This document shows positions 6,065 to 7,772 of a stretch of DNA of 7,772 bases, piece by piece. This stretch comes from Candidatus Gastranaerophilales bacterium. GTDB lineage: Bacteria; Cyanobacteriota; Vampirovibrionia; Gastranaerophilales; Gastranaerophilaceae. The stretch covers positions 1 to 7,772 of the forward strand of contig UNSJ01000064.1 of NCBI GenBank assembly GCA_900548405.1, read 5' to 3'. A model generated the notes under the pieces. It saw only the letters and a program-made list of their open reading frames with translations, searched no databases and was not told the origin of the DNA. Made by a program: the position numbers and the translations under genes. Every line of letters begins with the position of its first letter. Position 1 is the stretch's first letter.

Positions 6065-7067
6065 AGTTTTAATTTCCGGATATTATGGGTTTAAGAATTT
6101 TGGAGATGAAGCTATTCTTTCTGTTTTAGTAACTCATTTGAAAGAAGTCGGTGCTGATATTACAGTATTATCTTCCGACACAGATTATACTGCCAAAAAA
6201 TATTCCGTAAATTCTGTGAGAAGCTTTGATATGGTGAATGTACTCAAAGAAATTCAAAATACTGATGTATTAATTTCTGGCGGCGGAAGCCTGCTGCAAG
6301 ATGTAACAAGTTTAAAAAGCCTTGTTTATTATTCTTTCATAATAGCTCTTGCTCTCCTTTTAAACAAAAAAGTCATAGTATTTGCACAAGGAATTGGACC
6401 TGTTAACAATAAATTTGCCCAATTTATAGTTAAAAACTTATTAAAACAATGTTCTTATGTTACCGTGCGTGATAATGACAGTTTAAATCTTTTAAATAAA
6501 TGGAATGTTAAATCCGAACTCGTTTGCGATCCGATTTTCTCTTTAAAATTGCAGCACGAAGCTGAAAACGGAGTTGTTGGCATACAGCTGCGTGATTTCA
6601 AAACTATGAATTTGAATCTTTTACATAAACTTGCGCTGCTTGTAGTAACTAAGTTCAGTGATAAAAAAGTCGAGATATATTCGCTTCAGGAAAGTTTAGA
6701 TTTGGAGCTTTGCAAGCGCTTTGAGTCAATTCTTCATGCTTTCAATCCTGATTTAAAAACTGAAATAGTTACCGATAATATAATTGAAAAAATTTCAGGA
6801 TTAGAATATTTGATTGCAATGCGTTTTCACGCTGTTCTTGTGGCTTTGAAATGCGGTGTAAAGACTTGTGCAATAAATTATGATATAAAGGTTGAAAAAC
6901 TTGCTCAAGAAGCTTCTATCCCTCTTATTTCAATGAATGCTCAAGAAAATCTCGAAGAAGTTTATTTGAAAATGTCAAACCTTAACAAGAGTGACCTGCT
7001 AAGGTTTGCTGAAACAAAAAAGTTTAATTGGGAAAACTTTGATAAATTATTTATCCTTGCCGAATAA
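6057..7067 (+). CDS. csaB: Polysaccharide pyruvyl transferase CsaB
   Basis: CsaB moves a pyruvyl group from PEP onto a cell-wall-linked polysaccharide, forming the ketal that SLH domains bind. In cyanobacteria and relatives this is known to anchor outer-membrane SLH proteins to the wall. The 336-residue protein shows the family hallmarks: LISGYYGFKNFGDEAIL (5-21), ISGGGSLLQDVTS (73-85), FAQGIGP (109-115), VTVRDNDS (135-142), CDPIF (157-161) and the late MRFHAVLVAL (255-264). The hydrophobic run at about 87-102 (SLKSLVYYSFIIALAL) is usual for the family and is not a true membrane anchor. The start at 6057 overlaps the kinase stop by eight bases (ATGGCTAA), so it is translated from the same mRNA. 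Its last 21 bases overlap the convergent EF-hand gene, so no terminator fits between them. The SLH-domain partner is not in the window. Confidence 0.93.
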   Translation: MAKVLISGYYGFKNFGDEAILSVLVTHLKEVGADITVLSSDTDYTAKKYSVNSVRSFDMVNVLKEIQNTDVLISGGGSLLQDVTSLKSLVYYSFIIALALLLNKKVIVFAQGIGPVNNKFAQFIVKNLLKQCSYVTVRDNDSLNLLNKWNVKSELVCDPIFSLKLQHEAENGVVGIQLRDFKTMNLNLLHKLALLVVTKFSDKKVEIYSLQESLDLELCKRFESILHAFNPDLKTEIVTDNIIEKISGLEYLIAMRFHAVLVALKCGVKTCAINYDIKVEKLAQEASIPLISMNAQENLEEVYLKMSNLNKSDLLRFAETKKFNWENFDKLFILAE

Positions 7068-7069
7068 TT
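7045..7069. repeat. Short A/T inverted repeat spanning the csaB and EF-hand stop codons
   Basis: AATTATT (7045-7051) and AATAATT (7063-7069) are perfect 7-base arms around an 11-base loop. Each arm contains one TAA stop: csaB on the plus strand and the EF-hand gene on the minus strand. The stem lacks G/C and no T-run follows on either strand, so I do not call it a terminator. The symmetry may simply reflect two facing stop codons in A/T-rich sequence. Confidence 0.3.
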
Positions 7070-7772
7070 GTGTGTAATTTGCTCTGACTTTATAATCAAA
7101 TTCGTTGGTTTGATTTTGCGACATTAAGCTTGACCATTTTGCAAAATCATTTGACTTAATTTTACCGTCAAGATCTTTCTTATCACCTGCGCTTATATCA
7201 GAATCAAGAGTTGCCATAACAGCAGCTAATTCTTTCCAATCAGCATATCCGTCACCGTTTTGGTCTATTTTACCAAAAGCTGTTTGGGCTGTAAGTTTGG
7301 CTTTGGCTTTTGTTGAGTCTGAAGCATCTGACGGTAATTTAGAAATTTCATGCTCAACAAATTCTTCTAAAGTAACTTTACCGTCTTTATTGCCTTTTGA
7401 AGTATCAATTTCTGCGCCGTAAGATTTGCCTAAGCTGCTGACAGCTTCTCTGTATTCATCTGCGCACTTGGTTTTGTCATCCGGATCGCTATATTTATCA
7501 ATAATTGTAAATTCTTTATCTTTCACAACATTTCCTTTTTTATCAACCATTTCATCGGTAACTTTGTCAAAAGCTTTTCCTTTTTCAGTACTTTGGTCTT
7601 TTTCAATATTACCTGCATATTCAGCCTTTGTTTTTTGTAATGTTTGTGCTGCTTGCATTTGTGCCTTTTGTTGTGCTGATATTGCATATTGTGCAGCAGC
7701 CTGATCGTATAAGCTTGCGCCCCAGGCAAAAGCTGCTTGCTGCCCCATAGCTGTTGCGTAAGAGTTGTTGCC
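7047..7772 (-). CDS. EF-hand domain protein, 5' end beyond the window
   Basis: The frame runs from the right edge to a TAA at 7049-7047. An internal ATG at 7748 would give 233 residues, but the frame stays open upstream (GNNSYATA) and no Shine-Dalgarno precedes that ATG, so the true start is probably outside the window. Numbering from that Met, residues 1-40 are rich in Ala and Gln. Residues 162-173 form a canonical calcium loop, DQNGDGYADWKE. Flanking it are two degenerate loops: KGNKDGKVTLEE (118-129) and KKDLDGKIKSND (190-201), both with Lys at position 1. One cysteine (C95) is present. No signal peptide or membrane helix is visible in the part seen. Probable role is calcium binding or structural, partner unknown. 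EF-hand proteins of this style are, as I recall, common in Gastranaerophilales. The 3' end overlaps csaB by 21 bases, tail to tail. Confidence 0.82.
   Translation of the reverse strand, partial: GNNSYATAMGQQAAFAWGASLYDQAAAQYAISAQQKAQMQAAQTLQKTKAEYAGNIEKDQSTEKGKAFDKVTDEMVDKKGNVVKDKEFTIIDKYSDPDDKTKCADEYREAVSSLGKSYGAEIDTSKGNKDGKVTLEEFVEHEISKLPSDASDSTKAKAKLTAQTAFGKIDQNGDGYADWKELAAVMATLDSDISAGDKKDLDGKIKSNDFAKWSSLMSQNQTNEFDYKVRANYTQLFGKDK

Noticed and set aside
6321..6362. Hydrophobic run in CsaB as a membrane anchor
   Set aside because: The segment follows SGGGSLLQD in the position where soluble family members have a buried helix of the Rossmann-like fold.
7426..7704. 92-codon plus-strand frame rich in Cys, Ala and Ser opposite the EF-hand gene
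   Set aside because: Its composition follows from reading the Ala/Gln-rich EF-hand coding strand backwards; it has no convincing ribosome-binding site or recognisable motif.

Overview
The window is low-G+C bacterial chromosome (roughly one third G+C by eye), densely packed. The gene set is a cyanobacterial-type RecG with an N-terminal extension, a CHASE2-adenylate cyclase, a CsaB pyruvyl transferase and a cytoplasmic-looking EF-hand protein. It fits a non-photosynthetic relative of Cyanobacteria (Gastranaerophilales / 'Melainabacteria', often gut-associated). That placement is an inference from gene style; there is no rRNA or other marker gene in the window to prove it.

Layout. Positions 1-4460 are read on the minus strand: CHASE2-adenylate cyclase (4460 down to 2514), recG (2524 down to 146, overlapping the cyclase by 11 bases and starting at GTG), a 97-base very A+T-rich gap, then the first 16 codons of another gene that runs off the left edge. 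A 55-base divergent promoter region (4461-4515) separates this unit from a plus-strand operon: KDPG/KDPGal-type aldolase (4516-5124), PfkB-family sugar-acid kinase (5126-6064) and csaB (6057-7067). The intergenic distances there are +1 and -8 bases. An EF-hand gene on the minus strand (7772 down to 7047) converges on csaB, overlaps its last 21 bases and enters the window from the right edge without a visible start.

How the genes may work together. The plus operon pairs a kinase and an aldolase that would turn 2-keto-3-deoxy sugar acids into pyruvate and glyceraldehyde 3-phosphate. Its third gene transfers a pyruvyl group from PEP to a cell-wall glycan, the modification recognised by SLH-domain envelope proteins. 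The minus unit couples an envelope-sensing cAMP synthase to a replication-fork repair helicase, probably by shared transcription rather than shared function.

I found no CRISPR array, mobile element, tRNA, rRNA, defence island or clear intrinsic terminator. The genes are recognisable families. The points that merit attention are the altered active site of the aldolase, the palindrome over the divergent promoters, the degenerate EF-hands, the compact overlaps, and two edge genes whose true limits lie outside the window. I do not see convincing evidence of a wholly new system.
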